NCBI GenBank assembly: GCA_905221605.1
Contig: CAJNDS010001435.1
Span: forward strand, 38,501 to 102,500
Length of the DNA: 64,000 nt
Reading direction: 5' to 3'
Source: Symbiodinium natans
Lineage: Eukaryota > Sar > Dinophyceae > Suessiales > Symbiodiniaceae
The notes under the pieces are model-generated. The model worked only from the letters and a program-made list of their open reading frames with translations. It was not told the origin of the DNA and made no database searches. Made by a program: the position numbers and the translations under genes. Within the stretch, counting starts at the first letter, position 1. Every line of letters starts with the position of its first letter. This document shows positions 30,418-40,677 of the stretch, one piece after another.

Positions 30418-30525
30418 CTAGTTGCTGAGTTCATTAGCCCCCCCAAACAGTGTGTAAACTTTCAGTTCGATGGGGGATTAGAGTATCCCAAAAAGTGTAA
30501 AGTGTGCTCACTCAGCTACTAAGAG
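30418..30525. mobile_element. Family F palindromic element (copy 2)
   Basis: GTTGCTGAGTTCATTAGCCC at the left pairs with GCTCACTCAGCTACTAAG at the right. It lies just 5' (coding sense) of exon 30290-30401, on the opposite side from copy 1. Confidence 0.7.
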
Positions 30526-30603
30526 CTTTAGATGCTGCGGAGATCGCATTTCGTGGACGCCACGACGACGCTTAGGGCAAGTTTTGGGGTTCATGGGGTG
30601 AAC

Positions 30604-30710
30604 ACTTGGAGGTCCATGGGTAGTCATAAGTGAGAATCTAAGCATGGTAACTAAGCTTATGACCCTATTTAGGGGTACTTGTAACCCAACTTGTAAGTGC
30701 CCTTTTCGTA
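30604..30710. mobile_element. Family C element, truncated
   Basis: ACTTGGAGGTCCATGGGTAG and TAAGTGAGAATCTAAGCATGG match family C; the right terminus is lost. Confidence 0.55.
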
Positions 30711-30892
30711 GCAGTCATCACGCCACTCGAGCTCTGTTGTATCTCTGATTCCTGCCTTCAAGTCCCCGTTCAAGCTTTTCCCGGCAACCTGTAAACTGGA
30801 TAAAGCTAGATGCCAGTACCTCAAAGGCTTGAGAAGCTTCACCGCAAGAAAGTCCAGCTACGCGCTCTGTGACCGGATGTCGGGGCAACCAT

Positions 30893-30999
30893 ATGGGGGT
30901 TTACGAAAATGGGGGACCCCTAATATAGATCCCCAAATAGTAGGATTCCCTTATAATCAGGACCCCAAAAAGGTACCCTCATATCGTAAACCCCCATAT
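30893..30999 (+). mobile_element. Family A palindromic element (copy 4, best preserved)
   Basis: CATATGGGGGTTTACGAAAA at the left pairs with ATATCGTAAACCCCCATAT at the right. Interior ATAGTAGGATTCCCTTATAA and GGTACCC. Confidence 0.8.
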
Positions 31000-31097
31000 C
31001 AACGCGGAATGTTCGCCAACTCCCGGAAAGGTGGTGGAGAAAGCTGGGAGGGCATCCTGCAAGGAAATAACTCGGACGTACCCTTAATAAACTCACC

Positions 31098-31141
31098 CAA
31101 AACCCTAAACCTTAAGGCCTAAACCCTAAACCTTAAACCCC
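31098..31141 (-). repeat. CCCTAAA tract
   Basis: Short C-rich tract with CCTTAAA variants, just 3' (coding sense) of exon 31152-31231. Confidence 0.85.
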
Positions 31142-31151
31142 AGACCATCCT

Positions 31152-31231
31152 GCAGCCAAGAGGCCGTCGCCGCCAAGAACTTCTTCTGGCCGAGCCGGCG
31201 CGTTTATCGCGAGCACAGGCATCGACAAGAC
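31152..31231 (-). CDS. Conserved exon, paralogue of 23306-23382
   Basis: Encodes APARPEEVLGGDGLLAAG. The 5' side is probably near GGTAG|TC and the 3' side near GCAGG. It is likely an upstream exon of copy 2. Confidence 0.5.
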
Positions 31232-31766
31232 TACCCTGGCCTTCAAGATCTGTATGCGGCCTGCGACCCCTGGCAAAATTCCGGGTTTAGGGTTTTAGGG
31301 TTTGGGGTTTGGGGATGCAATAAGTTGGCAATAAGAGAAGAGGCATGAGCTTTTTGTGGCAACAGGTGTAGGCGTATCGGTGGCCATGAACAATGTTGAG
31401 GGCCTGAGCCTGTGCTTGGCCATTCGATCAGGGAGCCCCTGAACACGCAGCGACGAGCATCTCGATTCTCTCATCAAGCTCATGCATCGGGTTAAGAGGC
31501 CTCCTATGCCCTCCTATACTTGCCAACCTTAATTCCTTTTGTAATGCCTTATCGGCGAAGAGGTCTATGAAGGTTGGGTGCATCTTGTGGCATTTTAGCA
31601 AGACCCATGCGCAGTCTCAACCAAAAAACAGGCTCTCATAGCGGCTTTCTGCATGCGTTGAAGTGCATACAACTTCTTAAACCTTTACAGGCCTCTCTGC
31701 ATCATGCCGTACATGGCCCTTGGAATCTCGAACGCCCTATGCCAGCATTCCTGCTGTGTGGCGACA
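31232..31766. other. No strongly supported gene
   Basis: A heptad tract lies at 31284-31315. On the minus strand near 31485-31438 a short frame MHELDERIEMLVAACSGAP ends in a stop and could be a coiled-coil exon; evidence is weak. Confidence 0.3.
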
Positions 31767-31893
<127 letters not shown>

Positions 31894-31996
31894 GTGTGTG
31901 TAGGTTGGGAACTCCGTAGTGTTGAGGACACAGCCCAGTCAGCTTTCTGGTCACCTTACCTAAGACATTGCTGCCGAGCCGCGGCGCAGTACTCAC

Positions 31997-32100
31997 CTTG
32001 GGGTCTTCGGCTTCTGCAGAACCATTCTTTCAGTCTTGTGGCTGTGAGGCTTCGTTCGCTGAGTCTGGAGGATCTTTCGGGTGCATTTTGTGCGAGCTCC
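31997..32100 (-). CDS. Possible minus-strand exon
   Basis: A consensus donor ACCCCAAG|GTGAGTACTG lies at 31996. Upstream frames are open in places, but the phase is undecided. Confidence 0.25.
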
Positions 32101-32280
32101 GATCCTCTGCATGTGTTGAAGTCTTCAACTGTGGGAAAAACATAGCAGCTGGAGCTGTTCCTCATAGAACTCTGGATGTGCGTGCATCTTCCAAAGCCTT
32201 AAATCTCAGCATTCCTAAGCTCCAAACGCTCTGATATCAGCAGTTCCACGTAACGTCGCAGCATTTCTAGGTGCACAACT

Positions 32281-32362
32281 GCTTGTTTGCTTCCTTGCCT
32301 GTCCGACGCTTGTTTGCTTGCTTGTCTCTCCGACGCTTCTTTGCTTGCTTTCTTATCTGTCC
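32281..32362. repeat. GCTTGTTTGCTT minisatellite
   Basis: About 2.5 imperfect copies of a 34-bp unit containing TTTGCTTGCTTGTCT and TCCGACGCTT. Confidence 0.75.
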
Positions 32363-32456
32363 AGGTACCGCAAGCAGGGCGACAGCACAACACACATTGA
32401 AAACACATAGGTGCATACCAAGAAGACCCTGTATTTAGTTCCTGTGGGGTTAGAAC

Positions 32457-32556
32457 TTGGAATGCTCCCCATGAAGCTAACAGTCCTTTAGGGGGATTAT
32501 GCTCGAGGGTACAATAATCCTACGAAGGACTGTTAGCATAAGGGGGAACATCCCAA
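32457..32556. mobile_element. Family B palindromic element
   Basis: TTGGAATGCTCCCCATGA and GGGGGAACATCCCAA are inverted termini; CTAACAGTCCTT pairs with AAGGACTGTTAG. The flanks GTTAGAAC and GTAAAAAC are a likely aged 8-bp duplication. Confidence 0.75.
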
Positions 32557-32644
32557 GTAAAAACACAGGAACTTTTTGAGCACGCTCTCCCATCCTTACC
32601 AATGGGCGGTCTGAACAAGATCTCGTGATATCATGCCAGGACTC

Positions 32645-32757
32645 ACCACGAAGGTTCATGGATAGTCGTAAGTAGGGTGTAAGTATGGCAACTATGCCTA
32701 AAACCCTACCAGGATACGTATAACCCTACCTATAAGTACCCATATGGACCTCCAAGT
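32645..32757. mobile_element. Family C palindromic element (copy)
   Basis: AAGGTTCATGGATAGTCGTA at the left pairs with ATAAGTACCCATATGGACCT at the right. Confidence 0.7.
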
Positions 32758-33368
32758 ATGTTGAGCATGGCATGGGCTCATAGGAGCTACGGTTGACCTC
32801 CCAAACCACCCAACCCCTTGGAGCCCTCAACCTCATGCGGCTTTGCCCGAGCCTCACACCCCCAAAAAGCCCAAAACCCCAGGAGCAAAAAAACAACCCG
32901 GGACAAGCAGACGACCAGTGCAGCCACGCTGGCACACGAGAACCACTCCCAACTCCGCTTTCAGTGGAGGCGCCTCAAGGTCTTCTTCGGGGCGCCTTTT
33001 CGTTTGTTTTGTTTCTGTTGCTGTTGTGTCCGCCCACCTAGTGGTGGTGTAAGGCTTAAGTTCAGATGGGCTTCCGTGGAGCATTTTGGAGGGCCCTTTG
33101 TTGCCTCCTGGCTGAGTGACTGAGTGTGTTCAAGGTTTGTATAAGTACCCTATCTTGTGACAAGGTACCTTCAAGTCGGGTTGGTTTTCAAGGTAGGGCC
33201 GGTTTGGGAAGGTCTCAGGGCTCGGGATTCAAGGAGCCAGGGTGTGGGGGTTCTTTGAGGAAGGAGGCCTCGAGTCAATGAGACGCAAAGGTACGGCAGA
33301 GCACACACACCCGCATCTGCGCCTGCGCAGCCTGAGGTGCCAAAACAGCGTCAAGTATACAGTAGATG
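32758..33368. other. No supported gene
   Basis: Three overlapping plus frames at 32793-33123 reflect low stop density; no domain is seen. Confidence 0.35.
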
Positions 33369-33447
33369 ACCCTAAACCCTAAACCCTAAACCCTAAACCC
33401 TAAACCCTAAACCCTAAACCCTAAACCCTAAACCCTAAACCCTAACC
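33369..33447 (-). repeat. CCCTAAA array
   Basis: Eleven perfect C-rich heptads. Confidence 0.95.
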
Positions 33448-33537
33448 ATGGCCGCCGCCTCTCCATGGAGAGCGCAGTGGGGCAGGTCGAAGCCTTCCAA
33501 CCGCTGTGGCGAGTGAGTGGAAACCCAAAAGGTGCGT

Positions 33538-33585
33538 ATAGGGTTTAGGGTTTAGGGTTCAGGGTTCAGGGTTTAGGGTTCAGGG
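33538..33585 (+). repeat. TTTAGGG tract
   Basis: G-rich heptads with TTCAGGG variants; faces the array at 33369. Confidence 0.9.
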
Positions 33586-33592
33586 GCCTGGT

Positions 33593-34418
<826 letters not shown>

Positions 34419-36117
34419 AACGCCCTATATATGCACTTTAAGGGATTACATAGAGGGCCCTATGTATACACGTTAAGGGATTATCTGGGGTACCTCATTT
34501 CCTCATTCCCTACTAAGAACCAGCCAGTAAAGCTCGACTGGAGACCTGGAGCTGCTAGCTTCACTCGCTTAGACTGCTTATTACTCTGTACACCAGCCGA
34601 GCCGTGAGGGTGGCAACCTTGGTCACTGAAGCCTTCTTTCACGACCTGAAGCGCCACAAGCCCAATGGCATCTGCTTCCCAAATCGCCTGTTGGCAAGGT
34701 CTGCTGGCGCGCTGAAATCCTGAGCTCTCGCGAAACCGTAGGGTTTTTTGGCCTTGGACCTTTGGGGATTGAAAGGAGAATGGAACGTTTGCATCAGTTC
34801 CTGCATCGAGAGCTTAGCCAGACTCCAAGAGTGTTCTTCACTCTTGTCTTCGGGACCCGCTCATTTGCAACCAAGGGGCTTTGTGGCCGGCCATAGCCTT
34901 GACTTGCAAAGGCTGGTTGCGTTCTGAGCAATTCGTACAGGCACCACGAGGCTCGTAGGGTCACGTTGAAGCACCCTAAGCACTAGTCCCTAAAACCGTA
35001 CGCCGAATGAGCTTTGCCGCAGGGTTGAACAAGAGAGATCATCTCAACGCCAGTATGTGCCATTCTTTGCATCCGTGTTGTTGTGGGAGCGTGGTTTTAA
35101 CATAATTCGTGCAGTAGATGAAGTAAATAAACACAACAGTAGCTAATATCTTTCAGTAACTCAGAAAATATTAACTATGATGCTTGTCGGATCTTACAAA
35201 AAGCCATTTTCATTCGTCTTCCTTTCTGCCACGACTGAAAGAAGAGCAGATAAAGATCAAAGTTGAATTCGAGCTGCAATCCCAACTTTCTTGTCCTAAG
35301 AAAGTGTTTGAGCCCGACCTACGCTAAATGAGAAGCCTTTCGATTCATTCGGATTGCAATAGACATGTATTGGGGTCTTGCTCACAGGAATCATATGAAA
35401 AAAAACACCGCTGGTCGTTGCCCTTGAAGGGCATCTTGAGGCAATTTCCCAGTAGTTGTTACTCATTTTCTGTCTAGAATGCCGTGAGAATCGTAGCTCG
35501 TAGCTGCACTGCCTCTCTTTTGGGTTCTGGGTGTACAACTTACTTCAGAAAGAGGACCCTCAGTAAACTCCATGAAGTGAGATTCCTTTTGTTCATGCCA
35601 TTATGAAGATTCTACAATGTGATTCAGGTTGACCGAAGCCAAAGAGACTCCAACCGAATTAGATCATATTCTTACCTGAATTCAAGAGCCAGTTCAATCT
35701 TTTGTTCCTTGCAACTTCACCAGGAAATGCTTTCAAACTCAACTGGCTGTTCATCACACAGGCGAGTTGAAACGAAAAAAAGCAGCTAGATGCAAAAAAC
35801 AATCTCGCCATTCTAGACGGGCACAACATATGTGTATGCACTGATAGAGAAAAGTAGTAAGTCCTAATTGAGCTCGGAGAACAACATATGAGACTGAGCC
35901 TGCATAACTGACCGCAGCTCTCCTGCACATCCTTACAACATCTGCCTGAAAATGCGTCACAACGGGAAAGCCCAAAATAATTGAAGGAAAAGTGAAGAAA
36001 GTGTCATTCTCAGCCTTTTGGGGCGTGAACTATGGAATTTTGCAACTCTTACATTTGCAGCTCTGGTGGAAAAGCGGTTTGCGCAGTCGCAGCAACAATA
36101 TCGGAGGAGGTTCTGCT

Positions 36118-36148
<31 letters not shown>

Positions 36149-36560
36149 GCTGCTGCCGCTGCTGCTGTTGCTGTTGCTTCATGCTATGTTGCATTTATGT
36201 TTTGGAAACTACAAACACAAAACAAACCACCTGCACTCCCACCTCGCCACATGTCAAATATCTGTTCGTGCATTCACTGAGTACAGAACTGACTTCTGCA
36301 TTTGCTGGCTGTTGTTATTATTGCTATTATCATTACTATCATTAGTATTCTCACGATTATGCTTGTTACAAGTATTGACCTTCTGGCGAATTTTGGGGAT
36401 TATGGGCGGGCTGACTTGGAGGAGTGTCCCAGGCAACATGAAACCAGAAATTACACGACTCAATGGGGGTACAGTACCTTTTTTTTGGGGGGCTTCCTTG
36501 TTATTTCAGGGCATTTTACTATTTCGGGTGTCTATATTTATGTTGGGGAAAACCTAACCC
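34419..36560. other. Heptad-poor island, no supported gene
   Basis: Apart from a single CCCTAAAACC near 34988 there are no telomere-type tracts for about 2.1 kb, unusual in this window. The stretch 35.1-35.9 kb is relatively AT-rich. Frames at 35296-35538 and 35659-35928 (minus) have no recognised domain. Confidence 0.45.
36111..36178 (+). repeat. CTT then CTG triplet microsatellite
   Basis: CTTCTTCTT passing into TGCTGCTGCCGCTGCTGCTG. Confidence 0.9.
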
Positions 36561-36805
36561 AAACCCTAAACCCTAAACCCGAAACCCTAAACCCTAAACC
36601 CTGAACACCCCCCCCCCCCCACCCACCCCAATGCCCGCTTGCCCCGAGCAACTGGGGCAGAAGGCGCTCTCCACAGCTGTGAAGCTCGTTTGGGGCATCC
36701 GCGCGGCCATCAGCAAAGGCCTACAGGGACGAGGGCCTAGGGTTTAGGTTTAGGGTTTGGGGTTTGGGGTTTGGGGTTTAGGGTTTGGGTTTTGGGGTTT
36801 AGGAT
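36560..36805. repeat. Heptad tracts
   Basis: C-rich at 36560-36604, followed by poly-C, and G-rich TTTAGGG/TTTGGGG at 36735-36805. Back-to-back orientation. Confidence 0.9.
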
Positions 36806-36978
36806 GAGGCATAGGGGCTTCCTCGCTCGCAGCTTGCTCCGGGTCCATGGGGCGCCTAGCTAAAGGCACAAAGCCGAGCACAAAACCCCAAAGTCCAGTA
36901 CTGACAATCTTCAAGTTTTTTGGGGTTTTAGGGCATCCAAAGAGAGACTCTGGACGCCAACCAAACCCGTCTCCTACA

Positions 36979-37050
36979 TGGGGGTTTTACGATAATAAAG
37001 GACCCCTAATAAAGGACCCCAATAAGATACCCCTGATCTCAAACCCCCAC
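36979..37050 (+). mobile_element. Family A palindromic element, short copy
   Basis: TGGGGGTTTTACGATAATAA at the left pairs with TGATCTCAAACCCCCAC at the right. Confidence 0.65.
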
Positions 37051-37599
37051 AATCTCCCACATCTCAAAAGCGTAACGGGGGCTCCAGTGGTGAGGCTTCC
37101 GAAACTCTTGCGAGACGGGGAGAGGCTCCGTGTTCCCGGCGTGCTCGAATACACATGCCTGTGAAAGTTTGCATGTATGGCAATACTGCGAGTGCAGAAT
37201 CCCTGTGTGCCAAGTCCGTGACACACAGAAGCTCTACCCCAGAACTGACAAACTTTGCTGTTTGTACACTTTGGACAACTGGGCATCCCACATGTTTTTG
37301 ACTTCGCAGGGACTACATGCTTACTCGAGGACTTAAGCCCTAAGCCCTAACCCTCCAGAAAGGACTGTTGTGAGGCGGAGTTGTTGGGTAGTTTTGAGTC
37401 GTTTCATAAGGTTTGGGGGTTAGTATGAAAGCTTAAAACTTTAAACTTATGGCCTCACAACAGCTCTTTCGTAAAGATCTTGACCATGATGTTTGGCAAC
37501 AGTGAGGTGATGTTTTGAAACAGTGACATGTTCAAGCCCCCTCCCCCCCCCCAACCCCTAAACCCTAAACCCTAAGCCCCAAAGCCGTCAAAGCCCCGA

Positions 37600-37656
37600 A
37601 ATCTCGGAGAGCCTCGAGGACTGCTCGGACTAACTTGTGCTTCGCCTCCTGCAGCT
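37600..37656 (-). CDS. Possible exon, strand uncertain
   Basis: On the minus strand, after GAGCTGCAG|, the frame reads EAKHKLVRAVLEALRDFG, reminiscent of the tail of the membrane protein exon at 21187-21636. On the plus strand the same sequence has CTAAC, a pyrimidine tract and CCTGCAG|, an excellent acceptor. I cannot decide. Confidence 0.35.
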
Positions 37657-37686
37657 CTTTTCTCTCTTGGAGGTTCCTATGGAACT

Positions 37687-37789
37687 CTTCGTTGCTGAGT
37701 TCATAGGCCCCCCAAAAGTATACACTTTCAGTTCTATTGGGGGCGATAGTATCCCAAGAAGTGTAAAGTGTACTCATTCAGCTACGAAG
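37687..37789. mobile_element. Family F palindromic element (copy 3)
   Basis: CTTCGTTGCTGAGTTCATAG at the left pairs with TCATTCAGCTACGAAG at the right. Confidence 0.75.
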
Positions 37790-38023
37790 AACTCATAAGC
37801 AGCTAGGGAAAGTGGGGTTATACGTAGGGTAACTACACGGAAGCTCCACAAAGCATGCCACCTACTGGCTATACGGCTTAAGACCTCCAGACTTGTTTCC
37901 CTTGAGGCTTTGCAGGCTTCAGAGGCTTTGAGGTTTACGGCGGCTTTGTGAGAGCTTAGGGCTTCGCCCCTGAAGCCCACCAACTCCAAGCCTCTCTTGC
38001 CGGGTTCTCAAGACCCAGATGCC

Positions 38024-38135
38024 GCCCTAAACCCTAAACCCTAAACCCTAAACCCTTTAAACCCTAAACCCTAAATCCTAAACCCTAAACCCTTTAAACC
38101 CTAAACCCTTTAAACCCTAAACCCTAAACCCTAAA
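38024..38135 (-). repeat. CCCTAAA array
   Basis: About 15 C-rich heptads with CCCTTTAAA slips, upstream of exon 38206-38286. Confidence 0.95.
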
Positions 38136-38205
38136 AGCCCAAGAGTGACAAATCTAAAGAATCCCGGTTTCATGGGCAGTTGATGGGCACTCCTCATCCT
38201 TGCAG

Positions 38206-38286
38206 GCAGCAAAGTGCGCGAAAAGCATGCCAACCTGCTGCTTCAGCAGATCTTATGCGATCATTTCAAGGGGAAGACCGTTCCAG
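38206..38286 (+). CDS. Exon 1 (internal) of the 38-kb gene
   Basis: CATCCTTGCAG| and TTCCAG|GTAAGG are consensus splice sites around 81 nt. It encodes SKVREKHANLLLQQILCDHF then KGKTVP, and ends in phase 1. Confidence 0.75.
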
Positions 38287-39524
38287 GTAAGGACGGGTGC
38301 TTTTTGCTAAAAGCTTGCGGCAAAGTCTATAAATGACTCTTCCATTTGGCACATCTTTTGACTGGGAGTGCCGCCCACATGTGGGAGGTGCTACGGGTAT
38401 TTAAGATAGGTGACATTCACATCTGCTTGAGCCCTCGAAGCCGTCAGCTGCAGAATCTGTACTGGAAGACCCAGCCCATCTGAGGCGTGCGCAGGCACCA
38501 CGCGGGTGATGTCGCCGTGGAGAATCATCTGCCCTGATGCCTGAAAGGATCCCTACTTCAACGAGCTCTGTAGAAGCAAAGCTCTGAGCCTAATACCCTA
38601 TGACTGCATTCCTACACGGGCAGACCATGCCGAGGTACGCCCTCACTCCCGGGAGGGGGGTTCCCGGCTTCACAACCCCCCTTTTTTATGGTTCCCTACT
38701 ACCCCCGCCTAGGTTTGCCCCTTAAATAGCCTTGATTAGGCCCATGTATCCCGAAAGAGCCTTTTGGGGGTGGGGGGAACCTAGGGCCTAGGGGGGGTAG
38801 GGTAGAGGGGGCTTCACAATAGGTTTATGGCACCCACATAGCTGGTCGAACAGCTCAGCAGGTCTCCGACAGTCTGAACTCAATCGTGCGCCCCTCCTCC
38901 TGCCCTTCTTCAGGTGCTCGGTTCAGTGCAATCGGTTTAGGGTTTAGGGCTAGAACTGCCTCATCGAACTCGCATGTCTGACCATCCAAGCCAGCCTGGC
39001 CACAGGAATCAAGCTCAGGTAAGCATGACATACCCTAAACCCAAAACCCAATACCCAAACCCCTGACATGACTTAGCAAGCAAGGCCACATGACCAAACC
39101 AGTTCCGACCCAACATTTGGCCAACAGGAGTTCCAAAACAGCCCCAAGGCAAGCCACCCTAATCCCTAAACCCTGAACCCTAAACCCAAAACGCAAACCC
39201 TACCCTAACAATAAACCCTAAACCCTAAACCCCTCCAAACAAACAGGGACCTCCTCGAAGCCCTCGCGCAGCTGTGCCGCAAAAGCTGCGATGGCCATGG
39301 CAGCTCCTTGGTCGGCAGGTTGTGCCACCCGCAAAACCCTGGTAGGGTTTAGGGTTTAGGGTATAGGGTTTAGGTAGCTGGCAGCTGAGACTGCGGCTTA
39401 CCGACTAGAAAGATGCCACATTTCCCCACGAGTCCTCATTGCTAAACTTTTCACTCGCGTCATCCAAACTCTGCTCCAATCCATCCAAGGGACAGCAGCA
39501 GTCTTGCTCGCAGGCTGGAGCTAG
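38206..39524 (+). CDS. Hypothetical protein gene with telomere-repeat introns
   Basis: Plus-strand gene with exons 38206-38286, 38432-38484, 38548-38634, 38914-38934, 38954-39018, 39247-39341 and 39385-39524, all joining in phase. The product starts before 38206. Visible segments are SKVREKHANLLLQQILCDHF, DPYFNELCRSKALSLIPYD, NCLIELACLTIQASLATGIK, DLLEALAQLCRKSCDGHGSS and VLIAKLFTRVIQTLLQS. It is mostly helical with scattered Cys and no clear signal or membrane segment. I do not recognise the family. The stop at 39522 ends the last frame; a further exon beyond is possible. Two introns (38935-38953 and 39342-39384) are almost wholly telomeric heptads. That all seven exons chain in phase makes the model credible, though RNA is needed. 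Confidence 0.65.
38432..38484 (+). CDS. Exon 2 of the 38-kb gene
   Basis: From CTGCTTGAG| to CTGAG|GCGTGC (GC donor), 53 nt, reading ALEAVSCRICTGRPSPSE after joining. The phases fit both neighbours. This is the least certain exon of the chain. Confidence 0.45.
38548..38634 (+). CDS. Exon 3 of the 38-kb gene
   Basis: From CCTGAAAG| to GCCGAG|GTACGC, 87 nt, 29 codons in phase 0, reading DPYFNELCRSKALSLIPYD and then CIPTRADHAE. Confidence 0.6.
38914..38934 (+). CDS. Micro-exon 4 of the 38-kb gene
   Basis: After a strong pyrimidine tract and CTTCTTCAG| there are 21 nt (VLGSVQS) before a telomeric insertion. If the insertion is not spliced out, the frame hits TAG at once. Confidence 0.45.
38935..38953 (+). 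other. Putative 19-nt intron made of telomeric heptads
   Basis: GTTTAGGGTTTAGGGCTAG, two heptads plus five bases, starts GT and ends AG. Removing it restores frame between VLGSVQS and NCLIEL. Alternatively the true acceptor is the AG at 38953 and the intron is 38635-38953. Confidence 0.45.
38954..39018 (+). CDS. Exon 5 of the 38-kb gene
   Basis: 65 nt ending AAGCTCAG|GTAAGC. It encodes NCLIELACLTIQASLATGIK and an Arg shared with the next exon. Confidence 0.7.
39156..39232 (-). repeat. Degenerate CCCTAAA tract in intron
   Basis: C-rich heptads ending about 14 bases before the acceptor AACAAACAG| of exon 6; may serve as pyrimidine tract and branch region. Confidence 0.85.
39247..39341 (+). 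CDS. Exon 6 of the 38-kb gene
   Basis: 95 nt from AACAAACAG| to AACCCTG|GTAGGG, 31 full codons, reading DLLEALAQLCRKSCDGHGSS then LVGRLCHPQNP. Confidence 0.7.
39342..39384 (+). other. 43-nt intron composed of telomeric heptads
   Basis: Starts GTAGGGTTTAGGGTTTAGGG, continues with TATAGGGTTTAGG, and ends TAGCTGGCAG. About 33 of 43 bases are telomere-type. Removing it joins Ala in phase. Without splicing the frame meets TAG within the first heptad. Confidence 0.6.
39385..39524 (+). CDS. Exon 7 of the 38-kb gene with stop
   Basis: After GCTGGCAG| the frame reads ETAAYRLERCHISPRVLIAK then LFTRVIQTLLQSIQGTAAVL and stops at 39522-39524. Confidence 0.65.
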
Positions 39525-39708
39525 CTCAAGAATGGACAATTGCTATTCTTTTCGGTCCTTTCAGTGCATGGAGGATGAAAAGTATGCAACCCATTGACAA
39601 GTTGAGCATGTGCTTGCCGTGGCATTTGCTGGCCAAGATCTTGCCGAAACAACTAAACCATACTTGCTGGAAGCGTGACAGCTATGGTTTGAGGGTGTAG
39701 GGCCGAGG

Positions 39709-39939
39709 CTACCGCCAGGATTTCCGATCACACTTGCGCAAGGCTGCTCTACAGCTTAGTCCGCTGGACCCTTCCCGCGCTTGAGCAGTGCACGGTGTGT
39801 CAAACGCAGCTTTCATCGGTTCGGTGGGGTTTGGGGTGTGCAGGAACTCGCCGTTTGAACAGGTCTGCATGCTCTCCAGCACAGGTTCGTTGACTTCTTT
39901 TGATATCGCATATGAAATATAGTCATAACTATATGCCAT
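39709..39939 (-). CDS. Possible exon, hypothetical
   Basis: Minus frame with ordinary composition (EVNEPVLESMQTCSNGEF) between AAAAG| near 39899 and 39711. No domain. Confidence 0.25.
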   Translation of the reverse strand: MAYSYDYISYAISKEVNEPVLESMQTCSNGEFLHTPNPTEPMKAAFDTPCTAQAREGSSGLSCRAALRKCDRKSWR

Positions 39940-39976
39940 AAGTAGAATCTATAGTTTCAGAATACAACAAATATAG

Positions 39977-40095
39977 CTATAAGGATAACATCTATATGAA
40001 TAAGTATAAACAAAACAAAGAAGAATAAAGGTATAAGGATAACATCTATAATAAGAGACATTAACATTACAACATAAAGAAGAATAAAGAAGCCC
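39977..40095. repeat. 55-bp AT-rich tandem duplication
   Basis: TATAAGGATAACATCTATA occurs twice, 55 bp apart, each followed by AAGAAGAATAAAG. Confidence 0.8.
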
Positions 40096-40219
40096 TTCTT
40101 TAGGCATCCGGAGGTGCGCAGTGCGACGGTGCTCTCGACTCGCCACCTTTGACGGCACGCCACATCCACACAGGATTTCCGAGCCTCTTGCAGAGCTGTG
40201 TGGTGTGGCATGGAACAGA

Positions 40220-40280
40220 AGGGTTTAGGGTTTAGGGCCTTTAGGGTTCAGGGTTCAGGGTTTCGGGTATAGGGTTTAGG
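40220..40280 (+). repeat. TTTAGGG-type tract
   Basis: G-rich heptads with TTCAGGG and TATAGGG variants. Confidence 0.85.
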
Positions 40281-40407
40281 AGAAAAGGGTCATGACCGTT
40301 TTGTTCTACCGAAGATCTCAGCTCGCTCGGCTCCAAATGCCTGCCTGAGTTTCAGAGATGCTGCTGCCACTCAGGCTCGATGTTCGAGCCCGGTGTCGGT
40401 CGATGGA

Positions 40408-40515
40408 CTACTATTTGCTTAAGAACCCCAAAAGAATAAAAAAGTAATATTCCCTATATTACCCTTATAAGGAAGAACATTTTGCATTTGTTGGGGGTTC
40501 TTAAGCAATTAGTAG
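40408..40515. mobile_element. Family D palindromic element (best copy)
   Basis: CTACTATTTGCTTAAGAACC at the left pairs with GGTTCTTAAGCAATTAGTAG at the right. Confidence 0.8.
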
Positions 40516-40539
40516 TGGGCTGGTTTTTAGTTCATGCAG

Positions 40540-40677
40540 GGTGCCACATCTACTCGGGGCTTTGCGCACAGTCACTCGTGCAGCCAAGCTTTCCTTGCAC
40601 GTTCTCGTGCCTTCTGAAATCAAGTGCAAAGTACCGGCTGTCAGACATAGCACTCACCAAAAGCCAAAGTCAACCAG
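40540..40677 (+). CDS. Possible exon, hypothetical protein
   Basis: TTTTTAGTTCATGCAG| and TCAACCAG|GTGAGC enclose 138 nt open in one frame (CHIYSGLCAQSLVQPSF, then KSSAKYRLSDIALTKSQSQ). It starts 24 bp after a family D element. No family recognised. Confidence 0.4.
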
